Assembly (NCBI GenBank): GCA_020248265.1
Contig: JADCHX010000024.1
Location: 124,001-188,000, forward strand
Direction of reading: 5' to 3'
Source of the DNA: Rhodocyclaceae bacterium
GTDB lineage: Bacteria > Pseudomonadota > Gammaproteobacteria > Burkholderiales > CAIKXV01
Length of the DNA stretch: 64,000 nt
Numbering within the stretch: position 1 is the first letter of the stretch; each line of letters starts with the position of its first letter. The notes beneath the pieces are model-generated. The model saw only the letters and a list, made by a program, of their open reading frames with translations, was not told the DNA's origin and searched no databases. Below are positions 17,386 to 26,212 of this stretch, one piece after another. A program made the position numbers and the translations under genes.

Positions 17386-18723
17386 TCAGGCTTCGAGGTC
17401 CTGTACCCAGTGCCGGGTTTCGAGCACGGCCTTCACTTCCTTCAGGAAGGCCGCCGAGTACGCGCCGTCGACCGCACGATGGTCGAAGCATTGCGCAAGC
17501 ATGCCGACCGGGCGGATCGCGATGCTGTCGCCCGCCGGGCCTTCGATCACCACCGGCTTCTTCTGCACGCCGTCGGTGGACAATATCGCAACCTGCGGCA
17601 CGTTGACGATCGGCGCGGTGAATGCCGTACCGAACACGCCGGAATTGGACAGCGTGTAGGTGGCCTCGGACAGGTCGTCCGGCTTCAGCCGGTTCGCGCG
17701 GGCACGCTGCGCAAGGTCGTTCACCTCGCGCGCGATCTGCGGCAGCGACTTCGACGGTACGTCCTTCACCACGGGCACCATCAGGCCGTCGAAGTTCATG
17801 TCGACCGCGATGCCGAGGTTGATACGCTTGTGCAGCACGAGTTCGTCGCCATCGACGCTCGAATTCAGGCGCGGGAACTTCGCCAGCGCGATCGACACCG
17901 CGCGCGCGATGAACGGCAGGTAGGTCAGCGAGAATCCCTCGCGTGCCTTCCAGCCGCTGCCAGCCACCTTGCGCGCCTCGTCGACCTTGTGGAAATCGAC
18001 CTCGATCGCCTGCAACACCGCCGGCACGGTGACCCAGGCTCGCGCCAGGTGTTCCGCGGTGCGCTTGCGGATCGGATTCAGCCGGATACGCTCGGAGGGA
18101 CCGGTGGAGGCCGGGGCGGCAGTGACCGGTACCACCGGCAGTGCCGGCGTGGAGGGCGCCGGCCGGGTGGACGGCGCAGCCTGCGCCGCCGCGGCAGGCG
18201 TCGAGGCCGGCACCGCGGAAGCAACAGGTTGCGACGTACGCGCCTCGACGAAGGCCAGCATGTCCTCGCGGGTCACGCGGCCATCACGTCCGGTGCCGGG
18301 CACCTGCCTCGGGTCGATGCCATGCTCGGCCGCCAGCTTGCGCACCACCGGTGAAAGCCGCAGGCTGCCGTCGACCTTCGCCGGCACTGCCGACGGACGG
18401 GCAGCCCACGCACCAGCGGCGGGCGATGCAGCCTGCACCGACGCTGCCACGGGCGCGGCCGCTGCCGGGGCCGACGGCGCCGCAGCGGACCCGGCCTCGG
18501 TGATCACCGCCAGCACCACGCCGACCTTGGCGGTGACGCCCTCGGCCACGCGGATCTCGGTCAGTACCCCGGCGACCGGCGACGGGATCTCGGTGTTGAC
18601 CTTGTCGGTCTCGACATCGAACAGCGTCTCGTCCGCCTTGATGGCATCGCCGACCTTCTTGTACCACTTGCTGACCGTGCCCTCGGCGACTGTCTCGCCG
18701 AGCTGCGGCATGATGATTTCCAT
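17386..18723 (-). CDS. 2-oxoacid dehydrogenase E2, dihydrolipoamide acyltransferase
   Basis: Core acyltransferase (445 residues) of a cytoplasmic 2-oxoacid or acetoin dehydrogenase complex; it takes the acyl group from E1 on its lipoyl arm and passes it to CoA. Domains in order: one lipoyl domain (about 1-75) with the lipoylated Lys41 in ETDKVNTE; an Ala/Pro linker; the E1/E3-binding domain (about 118-160, LSPVVRKLAAEHGIDPRQVPGTG); a second Ala/Pro linker; and the catalytic domain with His415 and Asp419 in FDHRAVDG. E1 alpha and E1 beta genes lie upstream in the same direction, separated from it by an amidohydrolase gene. No E3 gene is in the window, so E3 would be shared. The lipA/lipB genes elsewhere in the window could supply the lipoyl group. 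Confidence 0.94.
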   Translation of the reverse strand: MEIIMPQLGETVAEGTVSKWYKKVGDAIKADETLFDVETDKVNTEIPSPVAGVLTEIRVAEGVTAKVGVVLAVITEAGSAAAPSAPAAAAPVAASVQAASPAAGAWAARPSAVPAKVDGSLRLSPVVRKLAAEHGIDPRQVPGTGRDGRVTREDMLAFVEARTSQPVASAVPASTPAAAAQAAPSTRPAPSTPALPVVPVTAAPASTGPSERIRLNPIRKRTAEHLARAWVTVPAVLQAIEVDFHKVDEARKVAGSGWKAREGFSLTYLPFIARAVSIALAKFPRLNSSVDGDELVLHKRINLGIAVDMNFDGLMVPVVKDVPSKSLPQIAREVNDLAQRARANRLKPDDLSEATYTLSNSGVFGTAFTAPIVNVPQVAILSTDGVQKKPVVIEGPAGDSIAIRPVGMLAQCFDHRAVDGAYSAAFLKEVKAVLETRHWVQDLEA

Positions 18724-18756
18724 GGATCCACCCGTCTCTGATTGCCGGAACTTCTG

Positions 18757-20481
18757 CTACCGCTTGCCCGCCTCGTACACGACCCGGCCGCCGACCATCG
18801 TCATCACCGGCTTGAGGTCCTTGATGTCGTCCGCGGGCACGCGGAAGTAATCCCTGTCGAGCACCAGGAGGTCGGCGTACTTGCCCGGCGCGAGCGAACC
18901 GAGGTTCGACTCCTGGAACACGATGTATGCGTTGTTACGCGTGTGCGCGATCAGCGCCTCCTCGCGGCTGATCGTCTGGCGGTTCACGTGGTGGCCGCCG
19001 ACCATCTTCCCGGTGATGGCGAACCCCAGCGTGTAGAAGGGGTTCGACGTGGTGACCGCGGTTGCGTCCGAGCCCAGGCCCCAGCGGATGCCGCTGTCCT
19101 GGACGCGCCGGAACGGCGGCATGTCCCAGGCCTTGTCGCCGTGCACGCGGTGCATCAGCACGCCCTGGATCAGGGGCCGGCTGTGGATCTGCGCGGTCAT
19201 GCCCAGGCGCTTCATGCGGTCGAGCTGAACCGCCGTCACCTGGTCGAGGTGCGAGAACGACCAGCGGAAGCCGCGGAACGGCACCTGTGCATTCAGCTTC
19301 TCGAACTCGGCGAGGTAGACATCGATCACGTCCTCCATCTCGACATGCGCGTTCAGGTAGATGCCGCGCTCGGCGAGTGCCCGCGCGATGCGCACCATCT
19401 GCGCGACATCCTCGGGACGCACGACGGTCTCCTTGCGCAGCAGCTGCGTGGTCAGCGGCCCGTACATCGTCTCGCCGTATCCGACATGGTCGAAGTAGTC
19501 GTTGCCCTGGAACGGACGCAGGGTCGAAATCTCCGCCAGCACCTTGTCGACCTGCTCCGGCGTTGCCGGCTGCCGGATGGTGGTCCAGAACACCCGCACG
19601 TCGAGTTCGTCGCGCCTTGCGAGTTCCGCATAGGGCTCGTAGTGGCGCGCACTCATGCCGCGGCCGCCGGCATCCATCCAGCTGGTGATGCCCATCGCGT
19701 TGAGCTCGCGCACCAGCTTGCGGGTATTGGCGAGCCAGGCATCGCGGTCCTTCAGCGGGATGCGGGCAGCGACGAACGCGACGCCGCCGGCACCGGTCAC
19801 CATCCCAGTCGGCTGGCCGTCGGCGCCCTTCTCGATCACGCCATTGGGCGGGTTGGGCGTCGATGCGTCGATCTTCGCTCCGCGCAGCGCCGCCGTGTTC
19901 AGGGTGCTGTGCAGGTACACCGCCTGCAGCACCACCGGATGGTTCGGCGCGATGGCATCGATCTCGGCACGGGTAAAGCTGCGCTGGTCGTCGGTGAACT
20001 GCTGCTCCGACCAGCCACCGAGTACCGAGATCCATTCCCCGGCCGGCGTCGTGCGCACCCTGTCGGCGAGCAGCTTCAGCGCCTGCGCCCGGGAGGTGAT
20101 GCCGTCGAAGCGCAGCTCGTCATGCTCGGCTGCACGGACCCAGTGCGAGTGGTTGTCGATCAGGCCCGGGATGACAGTCCGCCCCTGCAGGTCGATCACC
20201 TTCGTGGCTGGCCCGGCCATCTTCCGGATGTCAGCGTTGGTACCGGTGGCGGCGATGCGACGACCGGACACCGCCAGCGCCTGCACGAACCGGAACTGGT
20301 CATCGACGGTCGCGATCCGCCCGTTCACCAATATGGTGTCGGGCGCAGGCCGGGCTTCCGGCTTCGGTTGTGCCGAGGCCGGCAACGGTACGACGGTCGT
20401 CATCGACAGCATGACGACCAGCGCAGCGGCACGGCAGAAGGCTCGGCGGATCACGGACGTATCGGGTCTGGCGATTGACAT
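18757..20481 (-). CDS. Exported amidohydrolase (YtcJ-like, amidohydrolase family 3)
   Basis: A 574-residue metal-dependent hydrolase with a long signal peptide (basic start, hydrophobic core AAALVVMLSMTTVVPL, cleavage after ASAQ), so it is probably periplasmic. The composite urease-like fold shows: an N-terminal small domain beginning ILVNGRIATVDD; the metal-binding GLIDNHSHW; LNAHVEMEDV; SHLDQV; the late GLGSDAT; and a C-terminal strand that returns to the small domain (LAPGKYADLLVLD). The ATG at 20481 has a GGGGGAG site. It is inserted between the E1 beta and E2 genes, which is not a usual place. YtcJ-like enzymes hydrolyse amides, formamides or carbamates; the substrate here is not known. 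Confidence 0.9.
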   Translation of the reverse strand: MSIARPDTSVIRRAFCRAAALVVMLSMTTVVPLPASAQPKPEARPAPDTILVNGRIATVDDQFRFVQALAVSGRRIAATGTNADIRKMAGPATKVIDLQGRTVIPGLIDNHSHWVRAAEHDELRFDGITSRAQALKLLADRVRTTPAGEWISVLGGWSEQQFTDDQRSFTRAEIDAIAPNHPVVLQAVYLHSTLNTAALRGAKIDASTPNPPNGVIEKGADGQPTGMVTGAGGVAFVAARIPLKDRDAWLANTRKLVRELNAMGITSWMDAGGRGMSARHYEPYAELARRDELDVRVFWTTIRQPATPEQVDKVLAEISTLRPFQGNDYFDHVGYGETMYGPLTTQLLRKETVVRPEDVAQMVRIARALAERGIYLNAHVEMEDVIDVYLAEFEKLNAQVPFRGFRWSFSHLDQVTAVQLDRMKRLGMTAQIHSRPLIQGVLMHRVHGDKAWDMPPFRRVQDSGIRWGLGSDATAVTTSNPFYTLGFAITGKMVGGHHVNRQTISREEALIAHTRNNAYIVFQESNLGSLAPGKYADLLVLDRDYFRVPADDIKDLKPVMTMVGGRVVYEAGKR

Positions 20482-20587
20482 TGGAAGACTCCCCCTGGTT
20501 GGCGAAACTGCATCGGCGGCTCTTGCCGCTCTGGTGGCGTCACGTCGGCCCGCAGCGCCGGCGTGACGTACTTCAGGCCCGTCTCGC

Positions 20588-21565
20588 TCAGCCGAGCCGC
20601 GTGCGCACCGTCTCGACGATGCGCGCGACCGACGGGATCGTCGCGTCTTCCAGGGCATCGGCCGACGGCAGCGGGATGTGCGGGGTGGTGATGCGGATGA
20701 TCGGGCCGTCGAGGTCCCAGAAGCACTCCTCGGTGACGATCGAGGAGATCTCCGCGCCCCAGCCGCACAGCCGCGGGTTCTCCTCCACGGTGATCAGGTG
20801 GCCGGTGCGGGCCACCTCGGCGAGGATGGTCTGGGTATCGAGCGGCACCAGGCAGCGCAGGTCGATCACCGTGGCATCGATGCCGTGTTCGCGCTGCAGG
20901 ATCTCGGCCGCGTCCATCGAGCGGTGCACCATCGCCGCCAGGGCGACGATCGTGCAGTGCCGGCCCCGACGCAGCACCTTCGCCTTGCCCAGCGGTTCGT
21001 AGTGTTCGCCGTCGGGCACTTCGCCCTTCATCGAATAGAGCGACTTCTGCTCGAAGAACACCACCGGGTTGCCGTCGCGCACCGCGGCGGCCAGCAGGCC
21101 CTTGACGTCGGCCGGATAGGCCGGCGCTACGACCTTCAGGCCGGGCACCGTCATCGCCCAGTTCTCGAGCGACTGCGAATGCTGCGCGCCGAACCGGGAG
21201 CCGGCACCGTTCGCGGTGCGGATCACCACCGGCATCGTCACCTGGCCGTTGGTCATGTAGCGCATCTTCGCCATCTCGTTGGCGATGATGTCCCAGCACA
21301 CCGCCAGGAAGTCGGAGAACATGATCTCGGCGATCGGCTTCAACCCCGTCATCGCCGCACCCATCGCCGCGCCGAGGATGGCCTGCTCGGAGATCGGGCA
21401 GTCTCGCACGCGCAGCGGTCCGAACTCCTCGAGCAGCCCGACGGTCGCCTTGAATACGCCGCCGGCATGGGCGACGTCCTCGCCCAGGAACACCACGTTC
21501 GGATCGCGCCGCATTTCCTGCGCGATGCCCGCCGCGACCGCGTCGCGATATGTCAGTTCCGCCAT
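20588..21565 (-). CDS. 2-oxoacid (pyruvate/acetoin-type) dehydrogenase E1 component, beta subunit
   Basis: A 325-residue partner of E1 alpha, forming the TPP-dependent decarboxylase. Transketolase-like pyrimidine-binding domain at the N-terminus (TYRDAVAAGIAQEM, VVFLGEDVAHAGGVF with the Glu that activates TPP), the conserved FGAQHSQSLE segment, then the transketolase C-terminal domain (LVPLDTQTILAEVARTGHLITVEE). The ATG at 21565 overlaps the end of E1 alpha by 13 bases, so translation is probably coupled. A 106-base gap follows before the amidohydrolase gene. Confidence 0.94.
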   Translation of the reverse strand: MAELTYRDAVAAGIAQEMRRDPNVVFLGEDVAHAGGVFKATVGLLEEFGPLRVRDCPISEQAILGAAMGAAMTGLKPIAEIMFSDFLAVCWDIIANEMAKMRYMTNGQVTMPVVIRTANGAGSRFGAQHSQSLENWAMTVPGLKVVAPAYPADVKGLLAAAVRDGNPVVFFEQKSLYSMKGEVPDGEHYEPLGKAKVLRRGRHCTIVALAAMVHRSMDAAEILQREHGIDATVIDLRCLVPLDTQTILAEVARTGHLITVEENPRLCGWGAEISSIVTEECFWDLDGPIIRITTPHIPLPSADALEDATIPSVARIVETVRTRLG

Positions 21566-22569
21566 GCCGTGCTCCCGTCTGCCCAGACATCCTTGTCGAT
21601 CACGTCCAGCGAGGGTACCGGCGAAGCCTTCGCCGCCGCCGTCGCCTCGTCCACCTTGCGCTGCGTGTCTTCCTCGATCCCCTTCAGCGTGCCTTCCGAG
21701 AAGCCCAGCCGCAGCAGGCGCTCGCGGTAGGTCGGGATCGGATCCTTCTTCAGCCATTCCTCGAGTTCGCCTTCGGGCCGGTACTTCGCCGGGTCGGCGC
21801 GCGAGTGACCAGAGTGGCGGTAGGTGCGCGCCTCGATCAGCGAGGGCCCGCCACCGGCACGTGCCTTGTCGATCGCCGCCATCGCGGTCTCGAACATGAT
21901 GTCGGCGTCGTTGCCGTCGACGATGATCGACGGCAGTCCGTAGGCCGCCGCGCGGTCGGCCGCCGGGGCATCCACCGCAGTCACCGAGCGGATCGGCGTG
22001 TACTCCATGTAGAAGTTGTTCTCGCAGACGAACACCACCGGCAGCTTCCAGATCACCGAGAAGTTGAGTGCCTCGTGGAAGGCGCCGATGTTGGTCGTGC
22101 CGTCGCCGAAGAAGCACACCGCGACCTGCTTGGTGCCGCGGTACTGCGCCGACCAGGCGGCACCGGCGGCGATCGGCAGATGCGCGCCGATGATCGCGTA
22201 AGAGCCCATGACGCCCTTCTCGACGTCGGTCAGGTGCATCGACCCGCCCTTGCCACCGAGCAGGCCGCACTCGCGACCCATCAGTTCGCCCAGCACGCCG
22301 GTCATCGACGCACCGCGCGCCAGCGTGTGCGCATGGCCACGATAGGTGCAGAACGTGTAGTCGTCGGCCTTCATCGCGACGCCGAACGCGGCGGCGATCG
22401 CCTCCTGCCCGAGGGACAGGTGGCTGGTGCCCTTGATCATGTTCTGCAGGAACAGGTCGAACGCACGCTTCTCGCACATGCGCAGCTCGAGCTGCAGCCG
22501 GAACAGGTCGAGGCGCGTCTCGCGCCCGATCTCGAAGGCCGGCTTCTTCGCTTTCGGAATGGCACTCAT
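21553..22569 (-). CDS. 2-oxoacid (pyruvate/acetoin-type) dehydrogenase E1 component, alpha subunit
   Basis: A 338-residue TPP-binding subunit. The pyrophosphate/Mg motif runs from GDG at 155-157 to NN at 184-185 (CENN), with the usual spacing of about 30. The conserved YRGHAHTLARG segment (about 76-85) and GGKGGSMHLTD (about 105-115) fit acetoin- and pyruvate-type E1 alpha. The serine loop contains TYRHSGHSRADPAKYR. The gene starts 19 bases after an M24-family gene and overlaps E1 beta. With E2 it would make acyl-CoA from a 2-oxoacid or acetoin; which one cannot be decided here. Confidence 0.94.
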   Translation of the reverse strand: MSAIPKAKKPAFEIGRETRLDLFRLQLELRMCEKRAFDLFLQNMIKGTSHLSLGQEAIAAAFGVAMKADDYTFCTYRGHAHTLARGASMTGVLGELMGRECGLLGGKGGSMHLTDVEKGVMGSYAIIGAHLPIAAGAAWSAQYRGTKQVAVCFFGDGTTNIGAFHEALNFSVIWKLPVVFVCENNFYMEYTPIRSVTAVDAPAADRAAAYGLPSIIVDGNDADIMFETAMAAIDKARAGGGPSLIEARTYRHSGHSRADPAKYRPEGELEEWLKKDPIPTYRERLLRLGFSEGTLKGIEEDTQRKVDEATAAAKASPVPSLDVIDKDVWADGSTAWRN

Positions 22570-22588
22570 CGGATTCCCTTCTCGGTAC

Positions 22589-23950
22589 TCAGTACTTGTT
22601 TGCGATCGGCAGTTCCTGCGCCGGGAACAGCGAGATGATCTGCGCGCCGTTGGGCGTCAGCACCACCTCCTCCTCGATGCGCGCGGCCGACACGCCGTCC
22701 TTGGCCGGGCAGAACGTCTCGACCGCGAACACCATGCCGGCCTTCAGTTCGTACGGATCCTTGAACGAGTTCAGCCGCGAGATCAGCGGCCGCTCGTGCA
22801 GGCCCAGGCCCAGGCCGTGGCAGAAGTTCAGGCCGAAGGCGGACATCTCGGTCTCGAAGCCGATCTCGGTCGACTTCGGGAACGCCGCGGCGACCTTGTC
22901 GGTGGTGACGCCCGGCTTGAGCATCGAGATCGCACCGTCCATCCAGGCGCGGGCCTTCTTGTACGCATCCTGCTGTGCCTTCGTGGCACTGCCGACGGTG
23001 AACGTGCGGTAGTAGCAGGTACGGTAGCCCATGTACGACTGGATGATGTCGAAGTAGGCCTGGTCGCCCGGGCGGATCAGCCGGTCGGTGAAGTTGTGCG
23101 GATGCGGGCTGCAGCGCTCGCCGGCGATCGCGTTGATCGCCTCGACGCAGTCCGAGCCCATCTCGTACAGGCGCTTGGTGGCCATCGCCACCACCTCGTT
23201 CTCGCGCACGCCCGGCTTGAGCGCCTCGAAGATGTCCTGGTAGACGCCGTCGACCATGGAACTGGCCATGTTCAGCAGGGTGATCTCGTCATGGTTCTTG
23301 ATCTCGCGCGCCGCCAGCATCATCTGCTGGCCGTCGACGATCTTCAGCCCGAGCTTCTGCAGCGCGAACAGGAACGGCGGCTCGACCACGTCGATGCCCA
23401 GCGGCATGTCGGCAACGCCCTCCTGCCTGAGGATGTCGAAGATCTCCTTCGCCGCTTCCTCGAACAGTCCGACCGAAGGGTTGATCGCCCCGCGCATGCC
23501 GACATTGCCGGCGAACACATGGTTGGTCGGCAGCCACGGGCAGTAGATGCGGTGGTGGCGCGCAGCCGAACCGAAGTCCCAGATGTAGGGCTCGCCGTTG
23601 CCGGTAACCAGCGACCAGCGGGTGAGCTTGTCGCGCGCCCACTCGCCGATCACGGTGCTGGTGGTGTAGCGCACGTTGTACTGGTCGAAGCAGAGCATCG
23701 CGCCCATTCCGCTGCGTGCGAGCGCGGCCTTGGTGCGGGCGAGGCGGTAGGTGTGCAGCCGCTGGAAGTTGACTCGCTCCTCGAAGTCGACCTGCATCCG
23801 GCCCGGGGCCTGCAACGGGCGGTCCCAGCGGTGGTCCGGGTCCGGGTACTCCATCATCGTCTCGGCCAGCGACTTGCCGCGCCGGGCCTTGACCGGGATG
23901 TCCGCCGCCTTGACCTGCTGCGGCTCGACCTTCTTCAGCTTCTTAGCCAT
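22589..23950 (-). CDS. M24 (Xaa-Pro peptidase/creatinase fold) family protein with one altered metal ligand
   Basis: A 453-residue pita-bread-fold protein: N-terminal creatinase-like domain (about 60-215) and C-terminal M24 domain (about 225-440). Four of the five usual metal ligands can be placed: Asp301, His378 (FCHGLGLGLHE), Glu411 (FAVETF) and Glu426 (RIEEEVVL). The second aspartate, normally in a GYxxDxxRT motif, is Cys312 (GYRTCYYRT). The first 50 residues are a basic extension. It lies between an alpha/beta hydrolase gene and E1 alpha. It could be a peptidase, an amidinohydrolase-like enzyme or a lyase; relatives of this fold include creatinase and the DMSP lyase DddP. The function is unassigned. 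Confidence 0.88.
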   Translation of the reverse strand: MAKKLKKVEPQQVKAADIPVKARRGKSLAETMMEYPDPDHRWDRPLQAPGRMQVDFEERVNFQRLHTYRLARTKAALARSGMGAMLCFDQYNVRYTTSTVIGEWARDKLTRWSLVTGNGEPYIWDFGSAARHHRIYCPWLPTNHVFAGNVGMRGAINPSVGLFEEAAKEIFDILRQEGVADMPLGIDVVEPPFLFALQKLGLKIVDGQQMMLAAREIKNHDEITLLNMASSMVDGVYQDIFEALKPGVRENEVVAMATKRLYEMGSDCVEAINAIAGERCSPHPHNFTDRLIRPGDQAYFDIIQSYMGYRTCYYRTFTVGSATKAQQDAYKKARAWMDGAISMLKPGVTTDKVAAAFPKSTEIGFETEMSAFGLNFCHGLGLGLHERPLISRLNSFKDPYELKAGMVFAVETFCPAKDGVSAARIEEEVVLTPNGAQIISLFPAQELPIANKY

Positions 23951-23996
23951 TCGATGCTTCTCCGTCGTTTCGTTCGTGTTCGCGGCCTGCGCCCGC

Positions 23997-25070
23997 TCAG
24001 CGCTTCGGCACGCCGAGTTGCGTCGCCATCCAGTCGGCCGTCTGATCGCGGTAGGTGTACCAGTAGTTGTTCACCACGTGGTTGCCACCCTCGACGATCG
24101 ACAGCGTCACCGGGCCGGAAACCGCGTCGGCCAGCTTCTGCGCCTGGTCGACGCCGGTCAGGCGGTCCTTGGTGCCAGCCAGGATATAGATCGGGCAGGT
24201 GATGTCTTTCGCGCAGTCGGCCAGGCTCACGCGCGCGGCGACCCGTCCTGCCTCCTCGAGATCCTTGCTGCCGGAGCGTACACGGAACGCCTCGACGTTG
24301 ATCACCGGGCGCCCCTCGAAGGTGGTCTTGCGCTGGAAGGCACCCGACAGCGATACGCAGGCCTTGATCCGCTTCTCGAAAGCCGCGGCGCGCGGCGCGT
24401 AGTAACCACCGAACGAAACGCCCCAGATACCGATGCGGCTGGCATCGAGGTCGCCGCGGGTCTCGATCCAGTCGACTACCGCCTTTACCGGCTTCTCGAA
24501 CTCCGGGCAGATCGGCAGCTCGTACTCGGCCTCGCCCTGCCCCGGCCCGTCGAACGGCAACGTCGCCACGCCGCGCGCGAGAAAGCGGTTCTCGTAGTCG
24601 TCCATCTCCTCCTTGGTGGAGTCCAGCCCCATGCACATCACCACCACCGGCGGATTGGCCACCCCCTTCGGCTTGCGCAGGTTGCCGTACAGCACCCTGC
24701 CTTCATAGGGAATCGCGACACGTTCGCCCGGCGGATCGATCAGCGGCAGCGCCTTGTTGCGGCACTCGACCGCACGCATGTTGGCGGCCTTCTGCTGCAC
24801 GAGGTCGTTGACGAACAGGAACTTGCCGAAGTGGTGGCAGACCGCTGCACGGGTGAAATGCGCGCCGGCCGAGAGCCGGTAGCCGTCGGCCAGCGCCTGC
24901 TCGCCGAGAGCTTCGTGAATCTTCGCCCGCTCGCCCCAGGCGGCGCACCAGTCGTCCCAGCTTTCGCAGGCTGCCGTCACTTCGGCGAAATCGGCCGACG
25001 GCACGCCGTTGACGATGAAGCGCGGCGACCAGTGGTCGATCGCCGATTGCACGCGGGGATCCCTTGCCAT
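23997..25070 (-). CDS. Alpha/beta hydrolase, 2,6-dihydroxypseudooxynicotine hydrolase-like (C-C hydrolase family)
   Basis: A 357-residue cytoplasmic hydrolase with an N-terminal helical lid domain (about 1-105) and a canonical alpha/beta hydrolase domain. Nucleophile Ser219 in GVSFGGYYAPR, acid Asp302 in AGTKDRLT, and His331 in GGNHVVNN. The arrangement closely follows 2,6-dihydroxypseudooxynicotine hydrolase of nicotine degradation, which cleaves a C-C bond next to a pyridine ring. Identity of substrate is not implied; many relatives are simple esterases or dienelactone-like hydrolases. A paralogue with the same residues is at 32031-33101. It lies 12 bases downstream of a Bug gene and 46 bases before an M24 gene. 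Confidence 0.87.
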   Translation of the reverse strand: MARDPRVQSAIDHWSPRFIVNGVPSADFAEVTAACESWDDWCAAWGERAKIHEALGEQALADGYRLSAGAHFTRAAVCHHFGKFLFVNDLVQQKAANMRAVECRNKALPLIDPPGERVAIPYEGRVLYGNLRKPKGVANPPVVVMCMGLDSTKEEMDDYENRFLARGVATLPFDGPGQGEAEYELPICPEFEKPVKAVVDWIETRGDLDASRIGIWGVSFGGYYAPRAAAFEKRIKACVSLSGAFQRKTTFEGRPVINVEAFRVRSGSKDLEEAGRVAARVSLADCAKDITCPIYILAGTKDRLTGVDQAQKLADAVSGPVTLSIVEGGNHVVNNYWYTYRDQTADWMATQLGVPKR

Positions 25071-25082
25071 GTTCCGTTCTTC

Positions 25083-26144
25083 CTAGTCGATGCGCAGGTT
25101 GGCCTGCTTGATGAGTTTCGCGTAGCGCGGGTACTCGGCCTTCATCAGCGCGAGGAACTCGGCCGATGTCGACGGCGCCGGGTCGCTGCCGCTCTTGAGC
25201 ATGCGCTCGACCGTGTCGGGTTCGCGCAGGATCTTGCCGAGGTCGGCCACCCAGCGATCGACGATCCGTGCCGGCAGCTTGGCCGGGCCGATGATGCCGA
25301 ACCAGGTGTCGTACACGAAGCCCGGCATGCCGGCCTCGGTCATCGCCGGCACGTCGGGGAAGCCGCTCGCGCGCTTGCCCGAGGTGACGGCGATCGGGCG
25401 CAGCCGGCCTTCGCGCAGCACCGGTGCGATCGCCGCCACCGGGAACACATAGTAGTGCACTCGCCCGGCGAACATCTCGGACAGGGCATCCGACAACAGC
25501 TTGAACGGCACGTGCACCGTGTCGATCCCGGCTGCCTGCCGGAAGAACTCACCGGCCATGTGCGAGCCGCTGCCGATGCCGGCCGAACCCATGTTGAGCT
25601 GGCCGGGACGCGACTTGGCATGCGCGAGGAACTCGGGCAGCGTCTTCACCGGAAGCTGCTGCGCGACGACCAGCACGTTTGCGAGCGATGCGATCTGCAT
25701 CACCATCGTGAAGTCCTCGATCGGGCGGAACGGCAGTTCGCGCTGCAGCAGCGGCGCCGCGAGGTGCGGCGTGCCGACCAGCGCCATGGTGTAGCCGTCG
25801 GGCGCAGCCCCGGCGACGATCTGGCCGCCAAGGATGCCGCCCGCGCCGGGCCGGTTGTCGACCACCACCTGCTGGCCCCAGGTCTCGAACAGGCGCACGC
25901 CCAGGGTTCGGCCGAGGAAATCGCTCGCAGCCCCCGGCGGGAACGGCACCACCAGGCGCACCGGACGCACCGGGTACTTCGGATCGGCCGCCAGCGCCGC
26001 GCCCGGCGCGGCCGTTGCCGCGACTACAGTCGCTGCCACGGCGCCGGCCAGCGCAACCCCGAGGGCCGCCAGTGTGCCGGCGAACATCGACCTGCGGCGG
26101 CCGGCGCCCTGCCTGCTGCCCGAAAGCCATCCCGATGCGTGCAT
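25083..26144 (-). CDS. Bug/TctC family periplasmic receptor
   Basis: A 353-residue receptor. The ATG at 26144 is preceded by GGAGGAGAGGCA and was preferred over an ATG at 26213 that overlaps the upstream M24 stop codon. A basic leader with RRRSMFAG is followed by a long hydrophobic signal core and cleavage near AALAAD. The mature protein has PVRLVVPFPPGAASDFLGR, GQQVVVDNRPGAGG and PDGYTMALVG. It is sandwiched between the second M24 gene and the alpha/beta hydrolase gene in one transcription unit, which suggests that its ligand is the substrate or inducer of that pathway. Confidence 0.92.
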   Translation of the reverse strand: MHASGWLSGSRQGAGRRRSMFAGTLAALGVALAGAVAATVVAATAAPGAALAADPKYPVRPVRLVVPFPPGAASDFLGRTLGVRLFETWGQQVVVDNRPGAGGILGGQIVAGAAPDGYTMALVGTPHLAAPLLQRELPFRPIEDFTMVMQIASLANVLVVAQQLPVKTLPEFLAHAKSRPGQLNMGSAGIGSGSHMAGEFFRQAAGIDTVHVPFKLLSDALSEMFAGRVHYYVFPVAAIAPVLREGRLRPIAVTSGKRASGFPDVPAMTEAGMPGFVYDTWFGIIGPAKLPARIVDRWVADLGKILREPDTVERMLKSGSDPAPSTSAEFLALMKAEYPRYAKLIKQANLRID

Positions 26145-26212
26145 TGCCTCTCCTCCTCCAGGAACGATGGAACCGGCTGGCGGGGTCGCCTTTCCGTGCA
26201 TGGCGTCCTCCA

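Noticed and set aside
20588-22477. A single open frame covering E1 beta plus part of E1 alpha, suggesting a fused E1
   Set aside because: The E1 alpha part is in a different frame with a proper stop at 21553; the upstream portion of this frame is not protein-like. The two subunits simply overlap by 13 bases.
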